A stretch of DNA of 64,000 nucleotides from Chloroflexi bacterium HGW-Chloroflexi-10 (GCA_002840755.1 PHBZ01000001.1:186001-250000), one strand, 5' to 3'. Positions 49,770 through 59,623 are shown, counted from the first letter of the stretch. Numbers and translations: made by a program. The notes: generated by a model from the letters alone, not told the origin.

Positions 49770-50473
49770 TGAATGAATTATTCATAAATTTTCAATCTTT
49801 TATTTTGGAAGCCGAAGAAAATGGCTGGATCACGCGCACTTTTCGACGGTTGGACCCGGAAAAGCAGCAAACCGTCATCCTTGCCGTTCTCGAGGAAGCT
49901 GCCGAATCCGGCCCGGCGGAACTGAACATCAAACAGGTTGCCGCGCGCAGCAGTGTGTCGATTGGCTCGCTTTACCAATATTTTGGCAACCGCGAAAACC
50001 TGCTCGAATTTGCGCTGGAACTGGTGGTGCGCCAAACAGTAGCCACTTTTGAAAGCTACACTGCGGAACTGGCAGCTCTGCCGCTGCGGGAAGCACTGAG
50101 CGCTTATCTGGGTGGCGGCATTGAATGGGGTCAGGAACAATTGGGTATGGTGCGTCTGTTTGGGCGGGCTGCTTACCAGGGCGCTCCAGGCCTGACGGAA
50201 AGGGTTGTCCGGCCTATCGCCACAGCCCTGATGGGTATGATGCGTGCTATGCTGCTGGCTGCCCACGACCGCGGAGAAATCCGACCGGGCGTGGACCTGG
50301 AAGCCGCCATGCGCCTGATCAACACTCAGATCATCGCTATGGGTGATGCACTGCTTTTCCCGCATCTCAACGAATACTACCAGTTGTACGACGAAGAGAT
50401 GAGCGTGGAACGCATCCTGAATGGCTTCTTCACATTTCTGGAAAATGGAATCCTCGTCCGGAGTGCACAATGA
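49769..50473 (+). CDS. TetR family transcriptional regulator
   Basis: A 234-residue regulator. The N-terminal HTH region reads LAVLEEAAESGPAELNIKQV and AARSSVSIGSLYQYFGNRENLLEFAL, the TetR recognition helix. The C-terminal helical ligand-binding domain has no specific family signature that I recognise. A very good palindrome (49741-49769) covers its start. Its stop overlaps the permease start by 4 nt, so it is the first gene of an ABC-2 efflux operon and probably represses it until a toxic ligand binds. The start could also be at 49773 (MNELF is preferred). Confidence 0.9.
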   Translation: MNELFINFQSFILEAEENGWITRTFRRLDPEKQQTVILAVLEEAAESGPAELNIKQVAARSSVSIGSLYQYFGNRENLLEFALELVVRQTVATFESYTAELAALPLREALSAYLGGGIEWGQEQLGMVRLFGRAAYQGAPGLTERVVRPIATALMGMMRAMLLAAHDRGEIRPGVDLEAAMRLINTQIIAMGDALLFPHLNEYYQLYDEEMSVERILNGFFTFLENGILVRSAQ

Positions 50474-51609
50474 AAACACTGATGTTTGTGCGAAAAACCT
50501 TACTGGAAATCTGGCGCAGCCCGCAATTATTCTGGCTCTACCTGTTGTTTCCCTCGTTGATGGTTTTGATGTATTATTCCGCCTTCGGGCAAACCAGCGG
50601 CATGTCCAATTATCTTACTGTGCTGGTGAACAATCAGGACCAGGGAGAATATGGAACCGGAATGGTGCAGGCCATCCGCGACGCGGAATTTGACGGAAAA
50701 GCCGCTTTCACCGTATTGGAAGGCTTTTCCCGCAGCCAGGCTGAAATTATGCTAAACGAAGGCAAGGCTGCTATGCTGATCACCCTGCCCGATCAGTTCA
50801 GCGCTGCTTTACTGAACAGCATGCCGCAGCCGGTGCAGATTGAGATGCTCGGTGATCCATTGAATGACACCTATGCTTTTGCCCAGAGTTTTTTGGGTGA
50901 AATCCTGCAGGTTTACAGTGACCAGATCACCGGTTGGCAGCAGGAGTTGCCGGTTAGCCTCGAATTCCTGCCCAATACCGGCACCCTGAATGATTTTCAG
51001 ATTGGTGTTCCCGGTTTGATCATCTTTGGCATCCTGTTTGGGGTAATAACCAATGCGCTGCTGTTGACCCGTGAACGCAGCGATGGCACCATCAAACGCA
51101 TCCAATTGAGCCAGGCCAGTGCTGCCCACTTCCTCGGCGGTATTACTCTGGCCGGGCTACTGCTTTCACTGGTCCAGATGCTGGTGACATTTGCCGTAGC
51201 CGCCGCAGTGGGTTTCAAACCGGTTGGCAGTCTGTGGCTCTGCGTTGGCATCGGGCTCATCGCCAGCCTGGGCGCTGCCGGGGCCGGATTTCTGGCAGCA
51301 GTCTTTTCCAAAAATGAAGGTGAAGCCACCGGCTACGGAACCGCTTTGATGGTTCCTCTGGTGTTTTTATCCGGCGCTATCTTCCCAATGCCGTACGCCG
51401 AATGGTTTCGCATCTTTGGTCAGACAGTCCAACCCTACGACTTTATGCTATCCACCCACGCCGCCCGTGCGATGAGTAAGGTGATTTTATATGGTCAGGG
51501 GGTCAGCGGCATAGGCTATGAATTGATCATGATGGTACTGCTATCCGGCGTACTGCTCGCAGCCGGCATCTGGCTTTATCAACACCGCGTATTGAGCAAA
51601 AGCCTTTAA
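50470..51609 (+). CDS. ABC-2 type transporter permease (first of pair)
   Basis: A 379-residue permease. An N-terminal helix (FWLYLLFPSLMVLMYYSAF) is followed by a ~150-residue extracytoplasmic domain and five C-terminal helices with GLIIFGILFGVITNALLL, RSDGTIKRIQLSQASAAHFL (R-x-x-G-T-x-x-R typical of ABC-2) and MVPLVFLSGAIFPMPY (LSG-x-x-F/P). It works with the ATPase and the second permease downstream, exporting a drug or lipid. Stop is 23 bp before the ATPase gene. Substrate unknown. Confidence 0.92.
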   Translation: MKTLMFVRKTLLEIWRSPQLFWLYLLFPSLMVLMYYSAFGQTSGMSNYLTVLVNNQDQGEYGTGMVQAIRDAEFDGKAAFTVLEGFSRSQAEIMLNEGKAAMLITLPDQFSAALLNSMPQPVQIEMLGDPLNDTYAFAQSFLGEILQVYSDQITGWQQELPVSLEFLPNTGTLNDFQIGVPGLIIFGILFGVITNALLLTRERSDGTIKRIQLSQASAAHFLGGITLAGLLLSLVQMLVTFAVAAAVGFKPVGSLWLCVGIGLIASLGAAGAGFLAAVFSKNEGEATGYGTALMVPLVFLSGAIFPMPYAEWFRIFGQTVQPYDFMLSTHAARAMSKVILYGQGVSGIGYELIMMVLLSGVLLAAGIWLYQHRVLSKSL

Positions 51610-51632
51610 AAAAGCAGTCTTTCCAAGGAGTT

Positions 51633-52583
51633 ATGATGACAAACATTGTTCTGGAAGCACAAAAATTATCCAAGTCCTTTAACAATTTTCAGGCCGTCAA
51701 AGACCTCTCCCTGGCGGTAGAAGAGGGCGAAGTCTTCGGCTTTCTCGGGCCTAACGGCGCCGGGAAGACCACCACTATCAACATGCTCTGCGGACTGTTA
51801 CACCCCGATACCGGCCAGGTATTGCTGCGTGGTAAGGCGGTAAGCAACGGTCACCAGGAAACCAAAGCCATGGTCGGCGTTTGTCCGCAGAATATTGTCC
51901 TCTGGGAAAAACTGACCTGCCTGGAGCAACTGGTATTTATCGCCCAGATGTATGACCTGCCCGGACGCAAAGCCCGTGAGAATGCCCTGCGTCTGCTGCG
52001 CGAGCTGGACCTGGAAGAAAAACGTGACAAACGCGCTTCCACGCTTTCGGGTGGGATGCAGCGCCGGTTGAACATTGCCATGGCTCTGGTACACGATCCG
52101 CAAATCGTCGTCCTGGATGAACCCGAAGCTGGCCTGGACCCGCAAAGCCGCGTCAAAGTACGGGAGTATATCCAATCCCTGGCGCGCAAAAAGACAGTCA
52201 TCCTCACCACCCACAACATGGATGAAGCCGACCGTGTGGCCGATCGGGTCGCAATCATTGATCACGGCCAACTACTGGTATTGGATACCCCTCAGGCGCT
52301 CAAAGCGCAGGTAGGTGAAGGGGATATCCTCGAAATCAATTTGACCAATGGGCTGGTTGATGCTGCGGCTGCCCACCAGGCTCTGCTGGGTCTGGCCAAT
52401 GAAATTAAACTGGACGAGAGCAGCCACAGCCTGCATGTACGCGCGCTGAACGCCGTAGCCCATCTGACCACGATTCTGGAGCGTCTGACAAGCGCCGGCT
52501 TTGCCCCCGGCGAAGTAAAGATCCGCCAGAATACCCTGGAGGATGTCTTCATCCAGCTTACCGGAAGGCGGTTGCGCGAATGA
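51633..52583 (+). CDS. ABC-2 type transporter ATP-binding protein
   Basis: A 316-residue ATPase of the drug/lipid exporter (DrrA/CcmA) group: Walker A FLGPNGAGKTTTINML, Q-loop CPQNIVLWEKL, signature LSGGMQRRL, Walker B IVVLDEPEAGLDPQ and the switch TTHNMDEAD. A C-terminal extension (about 225-316) carries VGEGDILEINLTNGL and LEDVFIQLTGRRLRE typical of DrrA-like proteins. Overlaps the second permease by 4 nt. Confidence 0.95.
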   Translation: MMTNIVLEAQKLSKSFNNFQAVKDLSLAVEEGEVFGFLGPNGAGKTTTINMLCGLLHPDTGQVLLRGKAVSNGHQETKAMVGVCPQNIVLWEKLTCLEQLVFIAQMYDLPGRKARENALRLLRELDLEEKRDKRASTLSGGMQRRLNIAMALVHDPQIVVLDEPEAGLDPQSRVKVREYIQSLARKKTVILTTHNMDEADRVADRVAIIDHGQLLVLDTPQALKAQVGEGDILEINLTNGLVDAAAAHQALLGLANEIKLDESSHSLHVRALNAVAHLTTILERLTSAGFAPGEVKIRQNTLEDVFIQLTGRRLRE

Positions 52584-53686
52584 ACCTCAAACGCCTGCTC
52601 CTGGTTGCCCGCAAAACCCTGTTGGAAACTCTGCGTGACCGCATCTTACTGATTATTCTGCTGGGTTTACCAGCCTTCTTTATGCTGGTTAATTACGTTG
52701 GCTATGGACATACTCCCAAAACAGCTACCTATCCGCTCCTGGTGCTCTCGAACACCGGCAAAGCGGCAGCACTGACAGATAAGTTAGCTGCAGCCGTCTA
52801 CAGCGATGGACGCCCTTATTTTTCTCTGAGTGTGACGGGCAGCCGGGATGAGGCTGAAATAGCGCTGCAAGAACGTACGGCCGCTGTGTTGCTGATTCTG
52901 GAAGAGGATTCTGCCGGCCAGATCCACTATACCACCCGCGGGGATGCGCTCTACATGAGCTTCATCAAGGCTAGTGCTCAATTGGAGTCCATCATCATTC
53001 CCTGGCTGGAAAGAGAACAGGGCAAACCCGAACGCTTTACGCTGCTGCCCAGGTCATTGGAACACCCGCGCCCGATCAGCGAGTTTGATACCTACGTTCC
53101 CGGGATGATGGTGTTCGCCATCCTGTTGATCATACCCCAAACCGCTATGCTGATCGGGCGTGAACGCCGTTGGGGCACACTGCGCCGCCTGAACCTGAGT
53201 CTGTTAAGACCAGCGGAATTATTGGGCGGTATCTGCATCTCCCAACTGGTTGTGGCCGCGTTACAGGTGCTGCTGATGTTTGCTGCCGCGTTGGTGCTGG
53301 GCTTTCACAACCGCGGTTCTCTTTTGCTGGCATTGGGGATTGGCGTTTTGCTTGCTTTTGGTTCTGTAGGGCTGGGGCTGCTGCTGGGCTGCTTTATGCG
53401 CACTGATACCGATGCGCTCAACACTGGCAGTGCTGTTTCCATGATCCAGGTATTTCTCTCGGGGGCTTTTTTCGCCATGCCTACACCAATCCTGTTTACC
53501 TGGCTGGATCACCCGATTAATCTCTTCGATTTTATACCCGCCAGCCACGGAATGCTCGCCTTACAGCAGGTCCTTGTTGGCGGCGCCGGCCTGGCGGAAG
53601 TGGGTTTCCGTGTGAGCGCTACCTTGTTGCTCTCCATGCTCTACTTTGCCATTGGTATACTGGTTTACCGGCGTTTCAACCGTTGA
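52580..53686 (+). CDS. ABC-2 type transporter permease (second of pair)
   Basis: A 368-residue permease like the first: an N-terminal helix (ILLIILLGLPAFFMLVNYV), an extracytoplasmic domain with TTRGDALYMSFIKASAQLE, and a C-terminal membrane block containing GMMVFAILLIIPQTAMLIGR, RWGTLRRLNLSLLRPAELLG and MIQVFLSGAFFAMPTPI. The two permeases are homologous and probably heterodimerise. Last gene of the TetR operon. Confidence 0.92.
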   Translation: MNLKRLLLVARKTLLETLRDRILLIILLGLPAFFMLVNYVGYGHTPKTATYPLLVLSNTGKAAALTDKLAAAVYSDGRPYFSLSVTGSRDEAEIALQERTAAVLLILEEDSAGQIHYTTRGDALYMSFIKASAQLESIIIPWLEREQGKPERFTLLPRSLEHPRPISEFDTYVPGMMVFAILLIIPQTAMLIGRERRWGTLRRLNLSLLRPAELLGGICISQLVVAALQVLLMFAAALVLGFHNRGSLLLALGIGVLLAFGSVGLGLLLGCFMRTDTDALNTGSAVSMIQVFLSGAFFAMPTPILFTWLDHPINLFDFIPASHGMLALQQVLVGGAGLAEVGFRVSATLLLSMLYFAIGILVYRRFNR

Positions 53687-53706
53687 TAAAATAAGTCAAT
53701 CGAACC

Positions 53707-54429
53707 ATGAATCCATATCACCTCAAAGCTGCCAATTATGCCCGTTATCGCTGGAATTATCACCCCACTGCTGTGGAGGCTATCTTTTCCGTCAGTGGAT
53801 TGACTCGCAAATGTTTCGCTGCAGACCTGGGTGCCGGTACTGGCATTCTTACCCGTCATCTTACCCAATATTGCCAGTTTGTTTATGCCATTGAGCCCGG
53901 TGTGGCTATGATCCGGCAGATGCAAACACAAAACAACCTGCAGCGGGTTTTAGGGTGCGCCGAACAAATCCCCTTACCAGCCAATAGCCTGGATCTGATT
54001 ACAGCTGCACAGGCCGCCCATTGGTTTACGCCCCTCCCAACCCAAAAAGAAATTGCCAGGGTTTTAAAACCGCAAGGCTGGCTGGCTTTTTTGCAAAACA
54101 GATCCGAACCCAATGACTTTGATAAAGCTTTTCAGTCATTAATGACCCCACAATATGGTATCACCTTGCCGGAGAAACGCATACTCCCAAATATTAAGCA
54201 ATACTTCCAGGCAGCCACCCTGCAGCAATTCACATTTTCATTCGCACTAAATCAAAGTTGGGAAACTGTCTGGGGGGCGCTCACCAGTGCCTCTTTCATA
54301 CCGGATGAATCCCATCAGGCCTACCCACTGCTCTATACAAAAACGGCTGAATTGTTTTTCCAGTTTGCTGTGAATAACAAATTACAACAAACCGTTCAGA
54401 CCGAACTCTTGATTGGTAAAGTCGCCTGA
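53707..54429 (+). CDS. Class I SAM-dependent methyltransferase
   Basis: A 240-residue methyltransferase of the Methyltransf_11/25 type: motif I FAADLGAGTGILTRHL, acidic loop VYAIEPGVAMIRQM, motif IV SLDLITAAQAAHWF, and post-motif VLKPQGWLAFL. Its N-terminus MNPYHLKAANYARYRWNYHP is typical of small-molecule methyltransferases of this clade. It begins 20 bp after the efflux operon and may be part of it. Substrate unknown. Confidence 0.9.
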   Translation: MNPYHLKAANYARYRWNYHPTAVEAIFSVSGLTRKCFAADLGAGTGILTRHLTQYCQFVYAIEPGVAMIRQMQTQNNLQRVLGCAEQIPLPANSLDLITAAQAAHWFTPLPTQKEIARVLKPQGWLAFLQNRSEPNDFDKAFQSLMTPQYGITLPEKRILPNIKQYFQAATLQQFTFSFALNQSWETVWGALTSASFIPDESHQAYPLLYTKTAELFFQFAVNNKLQQTVQTELLIGKVA

Positions 54430-54462
54430 TCCACTCTCGATTTCTTTTCCCTTCCATCGTCA

Positions 54463-54484
54463 GGGGCGGGTTTCAACCCGCCCC
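54463..54484. terminator. Strong hairpin between convergent genes
   Basis: GGGGCGGGTT and AACCCGCCCC form a perfect 10-bp stem with a 2-base apex, in the 80 bp between the methyltransferase and the leftward adaptor gene. No T runs; probably blocks both transcripts or is an interspersed palindromic repeat. Confidence 0.6.
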
Positions 54485-54509
54485 GTGGATTCCTATTCAT
54501 TTATCCTGA

Positions 54510-55685
54510 TTAATTGCCAAACTCCACACCTACAGTCATTCCCCATTTCAATTGTGGGTCAATTTCCAATAAACGGATACGTACCGTATACATCACATCT
54601 CCGGATTGAATGGTATAGCCATCCCCAATTCTTTCCACAACACCTTCAATTGTTAACGCAGGAAGCGCATCCGGAGTTATAAACACAGCCTGATCCTTGG
54701 TAACATCCACCACATCCAATTCGGTGAGATCGCTGGTTTCCACATACCATTCCGAAAAATCAGCAATCTGCAATACCTGCTGGGTGGGTGTAACGCGTTG
54801 GCCGTCCGTCACCGAAACACGGCTCACTGTTCCAGCAAAAGGTGCTTTTAACTCCAATTTAGCCAGTTCAGCTTCCACAGCTTCTAACTGCGCCTGGGCA
54901 TTTTCCAATGTGCGCTGCGCAAGAAGCAGGTTATCTTCATCTGGACCGTTACCGGCAGCTTTAAATAATCGTTCGGTTTCAACTTGTTGCGCTTCGGCGG
55001 CTGCTAGCTCTGCACGCGCCAATTCCAGATCATTTTTCAGAACCACGTATTCTTCATATTTACCATCGTAAGTCTTTTGCGCGTTTTCCAAATCGGTTTC
55101 GGCGTTTTTCCGGGTGGCGTTATCCTCAGCCAGATCTTTGTATTTGTCCAGTTCTTCCTGTGCGTCATCCACGGCATCATCAGCGTCACTAACCGCTACC
55201 CAGGCAGTATCAATACGATCGCGATAGGCATCGGTATCCAGTTCATCCAGCCGGTTCTGCGCCGCCCACACCAGGTTTTCGGCGGCAATCACCTCTTGCC
55301 AGCGTTGATTAGTCACCAGATCAGCCTGATTTTGCAGGGTTTTCAGCGCCTGTTCCGCTTGCAATACCTGCAAACCAGCCGCGGCGTTCCGCGCATCCAG
55401 AGTGGAGCGATCACCCAGGCGCACTAATACTTGCCCGGCTTCCACAGAGTCACCTTCTTCTACAAGCAATTCACTGACAACCCCTTCCATCCCAAAACTC
55501 AACCAGACAGAATCACGCGGAACCAGGGTGCCCTCGGTAATTAAGGTCAGATTGTTCTGGGTAATACTGGCCGTCTCATCCAGCAATGTGGGGCTATTTG
55601 GCTGAGAAAGCGGGTTTTTTAAACCGCATGCGCTTAAAGACAGCGCTACAACAATAATTAATCCAATCTGATATATTTTTTTCAT
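54510..55685 (-). CDS. HlyD/MacA-type adaptor lipoprotein
   Basis: A 391-residue periplasmic-adaptor-like protein. A lipoprotein signal (VVALSLSACGLK, lipobox LSAC) precedes a biotinyl/lipoyl-like half (VSELLVEEGDSVEAGQVLVRLG), a long coiled coil (about 120-265, for example DAVDDAQEELDKYKDLAED and DNLLLAQRTLENAQAQLEA), the second lipoyl-like half (KAPFAGTVSRVSVTDGQRVT) and a beta domain ending VRIRLLEIDPQLKWGMTVGVEF. ATG 55685 is preferred (GGAG upstream and signal start). It acts with the FtsX-type permease and ATPases just upstream as a MacAB-like export complex in a monoderm-type envelope. Confidence 0.92.
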   Translation of the reverse strand: MKKIYQIGLIIVVALSLSACGLKNPLSQPNSPTLLDETASITQNNLTLITEGTLVPRDSVWLSFGMEGVVSELLVEEGDSVEAGQVLVRLGDRSTLDARNAAAGLQVLQAEQALKTLQNQADLVTNQRWQEVIAAENLVWAAQNRLDELDTDAYRDRIDTAWVAVSDADDAVDDAQEELDKYKDLAEDNATRKNAETDLENAQKTYDGKYEEYVVLKNDLELARAELAAAEAQQVETERLFKAAGNGPDEDNLLLAQRTLENAQAQLEAVEAELAKLELKAPFAGTVSRVSVTDGQRVTPTQQVLQIADFSEWYVETSDLTELDVVDVTKDQAVFITPDALPALTIEGVVERIGDGYTIQSGDVMYTVRIRLLEIDPQLKWGMTVGVEFGN

Positions 55686-55756
55686 GGCTTCAATCTCCAT
55701 AACTAGAACCAAACATAATTTTTAAAATCCGAAAATAATTACAAAAAAGACTCCCG

Positions 55757-58180
55757 CTACTCATAGGCCAACACCTCGCGAATAGTCAAACGCGCTGCAT
55801 TTAAGGCCGGTACAATACTGGAAAGCAGCGAAAGCATCACCACCAATCCCAACCAGATGCCAAAACCAGATGCGCTGAAACCAAAACTGGTGATTGCGCC
55901 GAACAAAGCCAGGGTGATGCTGTTACTCAACAACGTACTGATTGGAAAGGAGAGGATGCTGCCAAAGATATAACTTAACAGTCCAATCGTCAGGCCTTCC
56001 ACCAGCACCATCCGGATTAACACCCAGTTAGAGGCTCCCACCGAACGCAAAATTCCGATTTCACGGGTGCGTTCCATCACGTTCATGCTCATCGTACCCG
56101 CCAGGCCAATACTGCCAATAATAGCGATCAGTACAGAGAGGAAGAGAAGAAATGCGGTTAGCGTGGCAAAACCTTCACCGGTAATACTCGTCAGGTATTT
56201 TCCGGTGGTCAGATCGGCGATGCGGATACCTTCCAGCTCAAAGACAGTCTGAATACGAGCGGCCAGGTCATCCTGTTCTGCCGTAGTCAGGTTTTTATGA
56301 TCACCGGTCACGCGAAAAGAAGTGGCGCGGTTGGTATTGCCCAATACATTCGCCAGATCGGGATATTGGGTGTAGGCCGAAAAACCGCCATTTTTACCGG
56401 CAAACTGGAAGAATCCGGCCACCATCCATTCGGTATCCTTATCACCGATCCGCAGCCAGATGCTGTCACCCGGTACCAATTCGGGGTAGCGCTCATGAAA
56501 TAACTCGCTTAATACAATCGCCTGGGTATCGCCGGGGATAATCCAGCGTCCGGAAGATACAATCGGCGTGACCAGCTTACTATCCACCGGCGGCGCAAAT
56601 ATTTGCACGCGTTCACCGGAGGCGCCATTTTCCAGGATCAGTTTCGCCGGTTCAATTGCCCAAACTTCCACGGCTCCCACGCCCGGAATGTTTTCCAGCA
56701 GTTGAATGACTTCCTGATTGCGCTCTGGTTTGCGCAGCGTGATATTCACATCCGCCTGAAAGTAGCGTCCCAATTGTTTTACATAGTTATCCATGGAGAC
56801 CTGTACATTAAAGGTGGCGATAAAAACAGCCCCTGCCAGAGAAAAGGTGATCAGAGTCAGCCCCAGGCGGCCCTTGCGGCGGAAGGTATTGCGTAAGGCA
56901 ATCAATATCGGGCGGGAAAGCTTTTTTAATCCCGGCACTTTATGAAATGACGGCGGCTTTTTGCCAGCTTCCTGTTCTTTCATACCGGTCAATGCCTCAC
57001 GTACGCGAATCCGGGTACCCTCGCGGATAGGCAGCCAGGCAGCCATAAGCGGAATCAGCAGCGCCAATACCGCTTGCAGCCAGATCACCGGCGGAACCAG
57101 GCGTTGACCCAACAAGACAAAATTTAACTGATCAGCCAAAAAAGAAAGCATCGGGAAAGAAACCCAGTTTGCCAACGGACAGGCGATAGCAAAGGCCAGA
57201 ATACCAAACACCAGGATCATCACCAGGTAAATCACCATGATCTGCACACGCCGCCCGCCAATTGATTTCATGATTCCAATTTGCTGGGTTTGTTGCTTGA
57301 GCAATGCCTGAACGGTATTAGTAACCAAAAAACCGCTTAAAAATACCGAAAGAAAACCCAGTAGGATCAGCGTGCCGGAAATAGCATCCACAATAGAACT
57401 ATTGGGATGATCATTGGAACGAGCTGCCTTGCTGTTAATCACCACCGCGCCGCTCTTTTCAAGCTCTTCGGAAATTTCAGCTGTCATTTGCTGAACATGC
57501 TCAAAATCATCCGCTCCATCCAGCACAATCAACAGGTTATTATAATAATCCGGCAAACTGTGTTCCAGCATGGCCAGGGTGTCTTGAAGAATATAACCCT
57601 GTTCAGAGGCCAGGAAAAAACCGCCGCTTCCTTTATATGCGCCAATCGTCAGGTCGCGAACAATCCCGGAGACCAGTAATGTGGTTGTATCCCCGGAGGG
57701 TAATTCCACCTGGATGCTATCCCCCACAACCACATCCAGATCATCCAGCTTATGGTTACTTAATAACACTTCGCCTTTTTTCGGCCAGTCACCTGCCAGC
57801 AATTCCAGTTTGTTCATCTCCAGTGCAGACCAATCTTCGGCTGCCTGGACTTCAAATGACTGCCATTCTCCGCTGGCATTTTTTACACGCATGCCAACCG
57901 AACGCCCTCCCTGCACCTGTTGAACGCCCTGCATACGCTCAATATGATCGGCTAATCCCGGTTCAATCAGATCGGTTTGAATAAAACTGTTGGCAGGGTT
58001 AACCGCCGCATACCCCAGGCGCATATCCTCCCGAATGACCAGATTGATGGTGGTAATTACACCAATTGCGAACAATCCAACCGCAATCGAAGCCACCACC
58101 AATACAGTGCGGGTACGGTTCGTCCATAAATCAACAATAACTTTTTGCCACCGTGGTTTCAAAAGCATACTTGTTCCCAT
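55757..58180 (-). CDS. FtsX/MacB-type ABC transporter permease (large, two FtsX domains)
   Basis: An 807-residue permease. An N-terminal helix (RTVLVVASIAVGLFAIGVIT) is followed by a MacB-type periplasmic core (about 50-260), a first FtsX membrane block (TLILLGFLSVFLSGFLVTNT), a second soluble region and a C-terminal FtsX block with GSIGLAGTMSMNVMERTREI and GILRSVGASNWVLIRMVL, the E-R-x-R-E-I-G-I-x-R-A/S-x-G signature. It couples ATP hydrolysis outside the membrane to export via the adaptor. Its ATG lies directly on the stop of the adjacent ATPase gene (58181), implying translational coupling. Confidence 0.92.
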   Translation of the reverse strand: MGTSMLLKPRWQKVIVDLWTNRTRTVLVVASIAVGLFAIGVITTINLVIREDMRLGYAAVNPANSFIQTDLIEPGLADHIERMQGVQQVQGGRSVGMRVKNASGEWQSFEVQAAEDWSALEMNKLELLAGDWPKKGEVLLSNHKLDDLDVVVGDSIQVELPSGDTTTLLVSGIVRDLTIGAYKGSGGFFLASEQGYILQDTLAMLEHSLPDYYNNLLIVLDGADDFEHVQQMTAEISEELEKSGAVVINSKAARSNDHPNSSIVDAISGTLILLGFLSVFLSGFLVTNTVQALLKQQTQQIGIMKSIGGRRVQIMVIYLVMILVFGILAFAIACPLANWVSFPMLSFLADQLNFVLLGQRLVPPVIWLQAVLALLIPLMAAWLPIREGTRIRVREALTGMKEQEAGKKPPSFHKVPGLKKLSRPILIALRNTFRRKGRLGLTLITFSLAGAVFIATFNVQVSMDNYVKQLGRYFQADVNITLRKPERNQEVIQLLENIPGVGAVEVWAIEPAKLILENGASGERVQIFAPPVDSKLVTPIVSSGRWIIPGDTQAIVLSELFHERYPELVPGDSIWLRIGDKDTEWMVAGFFQFAGKNGGFSAYTQYPDLANVLGNTNRATSFRVTGDHKNLTTAEQDDLAARIQTVFELEGIRIADLTTGKYLTSITGEGFATLTAFLLFLSVLIAIIGSIGLAGTMSMNVMERTREIGILRSVGASNWVLIRMVLVEGLTIGLLSYIFGSILSFPISTLLSNSITLALFGAITSFGFSASGFGIWLGLVVMLSLLSSIVPALNAARLTIREVLAYE

Positions 58181-58885
58181 CTACTGTTCCTGTGTAGGAT
58201 CCAACAAACAACCATCGGAGATACGCAGCACACGATCGGTACGCTTTGCCAGTGTATTGTCGTGCGTCACCATGATAATGGTCTTACCTTGTTGAACCAG
58301 GTTAACAAAGATCCCAAATATCGTTTCTGCAGTACGCGAATCCAGATTGCCGGTTGGCTCATCCGCAATCAGAATTGGCGGGTCATTGGCCAGAGCGCGT
58401 GCGATAGCAGCACTTTGCTGTTGACCGGTAGAAACCTGATCGGGATATTGATCACAAAAATCATTTAATTCAACCATCGCCAGTAATTCCATGGCGCGCT
58501 GTTCACGCTGCACTAAAGGCAAATCCTCGGTTAAATCCATCGGCAGGAGCACATTTTCCAAAATGGTCAATGTGGGCATCAGTTGAAAGAATTGGAAGAC
58601 AATACCCAAATTTCGCCCGCGCCATATGGACATTTTGCTTTCATTCAGTTTATGAATGGCAGTTCCGTTAATCAAAACCGCGCCTGTTGTGGGATGATCG
58701 ATACCGGTGATCATATTTGCCAGGGTGGATTTTCCACTGCCGGAACGCCCAACCACACTGACAAATTCACCCGGATAGAAATGGGCATTAATCTCCTTTA
58801 ACGCGGCAAAACGGATGGAGCCGTTTTGAAAAACCTTGTTGACATCCTGCAAGGAAATAATGGCTTCACTGGTAGGCTGGTTCAT
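58181..58885 (-). CDS. ABC transporter ATP-binding protein (MacB/LolD type), second
   Basis: A 234-residue ATPase: Walker A VVGRSGSGKSTLANMITG, Q-loop VFQFFQLMPTLTILENVL (the MacB/LolD pattern), signature VSTGQQQSAAIARAL (STGQQQ replaces the usual SGGQQQ, so the first Ser-Gly is changed), Walker B ILIADEPTGNLDSRTAE and VTHDNTLAKRTDR. The altered signature suggests one of the two ATP sites may be degenerate when paired with the first ATPase. Start overlaps the previous gene by 4 nt. Confidence 0.93.
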   Translation of the reverse strand: MNQPTSEAIISLQDVNKVFQNGSIRFAALKEINAHFYPGEFVSVVGRSGSGKSTLANMITGIDHPTTGAVLINGTAIHKLNESKMSIWRGRNLGIVFQFFQLMPTLTILENVLLPMDLTEDLPLVQREQRAMELLAMVELNDFCDQYPDQVSTGQQQSAAIARALANDPPILIADEPTGNLDSRTAETIFGIFVNLVQQGKTIIMVTHDNTLAKRTDRVLRISDGCLLDPTQEQ

Positions 58886-59556
58886 TGGCTTAATTCTCCA
58901 TCCGTAATGCGCACCACACGCGAAACTCTTCCGGCCAGATTCTGGTCGTGAGTCACCATTACGATGGTTTTCCCCTGCATCGAAAGCGACAAAAAAACCT
59001 GAAAAATAGTCTCTGCGGTCGTCGAATCAAGTCTTCCGGTCGGTTCATCCGCTACAATAATGCTGGGGTCATTGGCCAATGCCCGCGCGATCGCGGCGCG
59101 CTGCTGCTGCCCGCCGGAAACACCGGAAGGCAATTTGTGCACATGCTCAGACAGTTCCATCTGCTCCAGCAAATCCAGCGCGTGTTGGGTGCTGCTGCGG
59201 CGCTGATACTGATCGCACAAATCCATGGGAAGCAGCACATTTTGCAACAAAGACAGGGTGGGCATCAGGTAAAAAGATTGATACACAATCCCTATATTGC
59301 GTCCACGCCATAAAGCCAGTTGATTTTCATTCAATTGGTGCACTGCCGTACCCTGCACCCATACTTCACCGCTGGTCAGGCTGTCCACTCCGGTCAGCAT
59401 ATTGATTAATGTCGTCTTACCCGCTCCGGATTTCCCGATAATTGCCAAAAACTCACCGCTAGCAACCTCTAAATTAATCCCTTTAAGCGCCATGGAAAGC
59501 TTATCACCGCTGTGAAATGTTTTGACCACATTCTTCATTTGAATTAAAGGCTGCAT
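58882..59556 (-). CDS. ABC transporter ATP-binding protein (MacB/LolD type), first
   Basis: A 224-residue ATPase: Walker A IIGKSGAGKTTLINML, Q-loop VYQSFYLMPTLSLLQNVL, a full signature VSGGQQQRAAIARAL, Walker B IIVADEPTGRLDSTTAE and VTHDQNLAGRVSR. The ATG at 59556 follows GAGG with 6-nt spacing; a TTG at 59568 is in frame but unlikely. It is the first gene of the four-gene export operon and is divergent from the TetR gene at 59684, with a palindrome between them. Confidence 0.93.
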   Translation of the reverse strand: MQPLIQMKNVVKTFHSGDKLSMALKGINLEVASGEFLAIIGKSGAGKTTLINMLTGVDSLTSGEVWVQGTAVHQLNENQLALWRGRNIGIVYQSFYLMPTLSLLQNVLLPMDLCDQYQRRSSTQHALDLLEQMELSEHVHKLPSGVSGGQQQRAAIARALANDPSIIVADEPTGRLDSTTAETIFQVFLSLSMQGKTIVMVTHDQNLAGRVSRVVRITDGELSQ

Positions 59557-59623
59557 TCCAATCCTCAAATACTTTTAATGTTATCTGGTATAATTAAGTC
59601 TATAATTAGTCACTGTTGTTTAT

